Shown: piece after piece, positions 63,259 to 64,000 of the stretch | How the letters are laid out: every line of letters begins with the position of its first letter | How positions within the stretch are numbered: position 1 is the first letter of the stretch | Source: Burkholderia sp. D-99 | Lineage (GTDB): Bacteria > Pseudomonadota > Gammaproteobacteria > Burkholderiales > Burkholderiaceae | Assembly: GCF_011605345.1 (NCBI RefSeq) | Contig: NZ_JAAOXM010000003.1 | Coordinates: 186,001 to 250,000, forward strand | Length of the DNA stretch: 64,000 nucleotides | Direction: 5' to 3' | Position numbers and translations under genes: made by a program | The notes under the pieces: generated by a model | What the model was told of the DNA's origin: nothing | The model's input: the letters and a program-made list of their open reading frames with translations, nothing else | The model's database searches: none

Positions 63259-64000
63259 ATGATCTCCCAATCCATCTTCAAGGCATATGACATCCGTGGC
63301 GTGGTCGGCAAGACGCTCGACGTCGACACGGCGCGCGGGATCGGCCGGGCATTCGGCAGCGAAGTGCGTGCGCAGGGCGGCGATGCGGTCGTCGTCGCGC
63401 GCGACGGCCGCCTGTCCGGGCCGGAGCTCGTCGGCGCGCTTGCCGACGGCCTGCGTGCGGCGGGCGTCGACGTCGTCGACGTCGGCATGGTGCCGACGCC
63501 GGTCGGCTATTTCGCGGCGAACGTCCCGCTCGCGCTGAAGGGCGGCGAGCGCCGCGTCGATTCGTGCATCGTCGTCACGGGCAGCCACAACCCGCCCGAC
63601 TACAACGGCTTCAAGATGGTGCTGCGCGGCGGCGCGATCTACGGCGAGCAGATCCAGGCGCTGTACCGCCGCATCGTCGACGAGCGTTTCGAGACGGGCA
63701 ACGGCTCGTACGAACAGTTCGACGTGGCCGACCAATACATCGCGCGCATCGTCGGCGACATCAAGCCGGCCCGCCCGATGAAGCTCGTCGTCGACGCCGG
63801 CAACGGCGTGGCCGGCCCGCTCGCGACGCGCCTGTTCAAGGCGCTCGGCTGCGAACTCGTCGAGCGCTTCACCGACATCGACGGCACGTTCCCGAACCAC
63901 CACCCCGATCCCGCCCACCCGGAAAACCTGCAGGACGTGATCCAGGCGCTGAAGGACACCGACGCCGAAATCGGTTTCGCGTTCGACGGCGACGGCGACC
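63259..64000 (+). CDS. manB: Phosphomannomutase/phosphoglucomutase, N-terminal part (3' end outside window)
   Basis: 247 residues are visible, starting MISQSIFKAYDIRGVVGKTL. The phosphoserine loop VTGSHNPPDYNG is present, and the metal-binding FDGDGD begins at the window edge. The enzyme family (AlgC/ManB) interconverts hexose 6- and 1-phosphates and supplies mannose-1-phosphate to ManC (32099-33514) for GDP-mannose. The divergent partner is the wzx operon. Confidence 0.96.
   Translation, partial: MISQSIFKAYDIRGVVGKTLDVDTARGIGRAFGSEVRAQGGDAVVVARDGRLSGPELVGALADGLRAAGVDVVDVGMVPTPVGYFAANVPLALKGGERRVDSCIVVTGSHNPPDYNGFKMVLRGGAIYGEQIQALYRRIVDERFETGNGSYEQFDVADQYIARIVGDIKPARPMKLVVDAGNGVAGPLATRLFKALGCELVERFTDIDGTFPNHHPDPAHPENLQDVIQALKDTDAEIGFAFDGDGD

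Overview
The window is GC-rich (about 65%) chromosomal DNA with beta-proteobacterial gene content. The combination of groESL under a CIRCE element, the yqgE-ruvX-pyrR-pyrB-pyrC' operon, and an rmlBACD-manC-wzm-wzt O-antigen locus next to apaH and closed by manB points to a Burkholderia species, most likely the B. cepacia complex, chromosome 1. This is inferred from gene content and order; no database was searched. I saw no tRNA, rRNA, IS element, integrase or CRISPR array.

Layout. (1) 1-2.2 kb: the start of an OprB-type porin on the minus strand, a Fur-box-like site upstream of it, an orphan intrinsic terminator and two tiny membrane-protein genes. (2) 2.4-14.6 kb: a lower-GC, accessory-looking region centred on a 2150-residue trimeric autotransporter adhesin with three blocks of 18-residue repeats and a G8 tract near its 5' end. 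Two paralogous orphan OmpR-type response regulators flank it, one with a degenerate phosphorylation pocket. An H-NS-like protein, an EAL-domain protein and a GntR/FCD repressor with its operators lie between them. (3) 15.4-17.6 kb: groES-groEL. (4) 17.6-19.2 kb: a three-gene minus-strand unit of hcp, an Amidase_2-type peptidoglycan amidase and a small exported protein, which looks like an orphan type VI secretion effector-immunity module. (5) 19.6-28.2 kb: core genes for a ThiD-like kinase, rubredoxin, YqgE, RuvX, PyrR, PyrB, an inactive dihydroorotase homologue, PlsC and ApaH.

(6) 28.5-57.5 kb: a long plus-strand O-antigen locus. rmlBACD makes dTDP-L-rhamnose and manC makes GDP-mannose. wzm/wzt is an ABC exporter. 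A PaaK/CapK-like ligase, a NodB-like deacetylase, wecB and eight or nine glycosyltransferases follow, mostly joined by 4-base ATGA overlaps. The run ends with a wbpV-like epimerase, wbpL and wbpM, which together probably make and attach the first N-acetylated sugar. A bidirectional terminator separates it from (7) 57.6-63.0 kb: a minus-strand operon of a wzx-type flippase, a GT2, a GT4, galE and a second MraY/WecA-like transferase. (8) 63.3 kb to the end: manB, truncated by the window edge.

The most unusual items are a 1269-residue glycosyltransferase at 46020-49829 carrying eight tandem repeats of about 66 residues before its GT4 domain; the G8 tract in the adhesin; the Hcp-amidase-exported protein triad; and the regulators flanking the adhesin.
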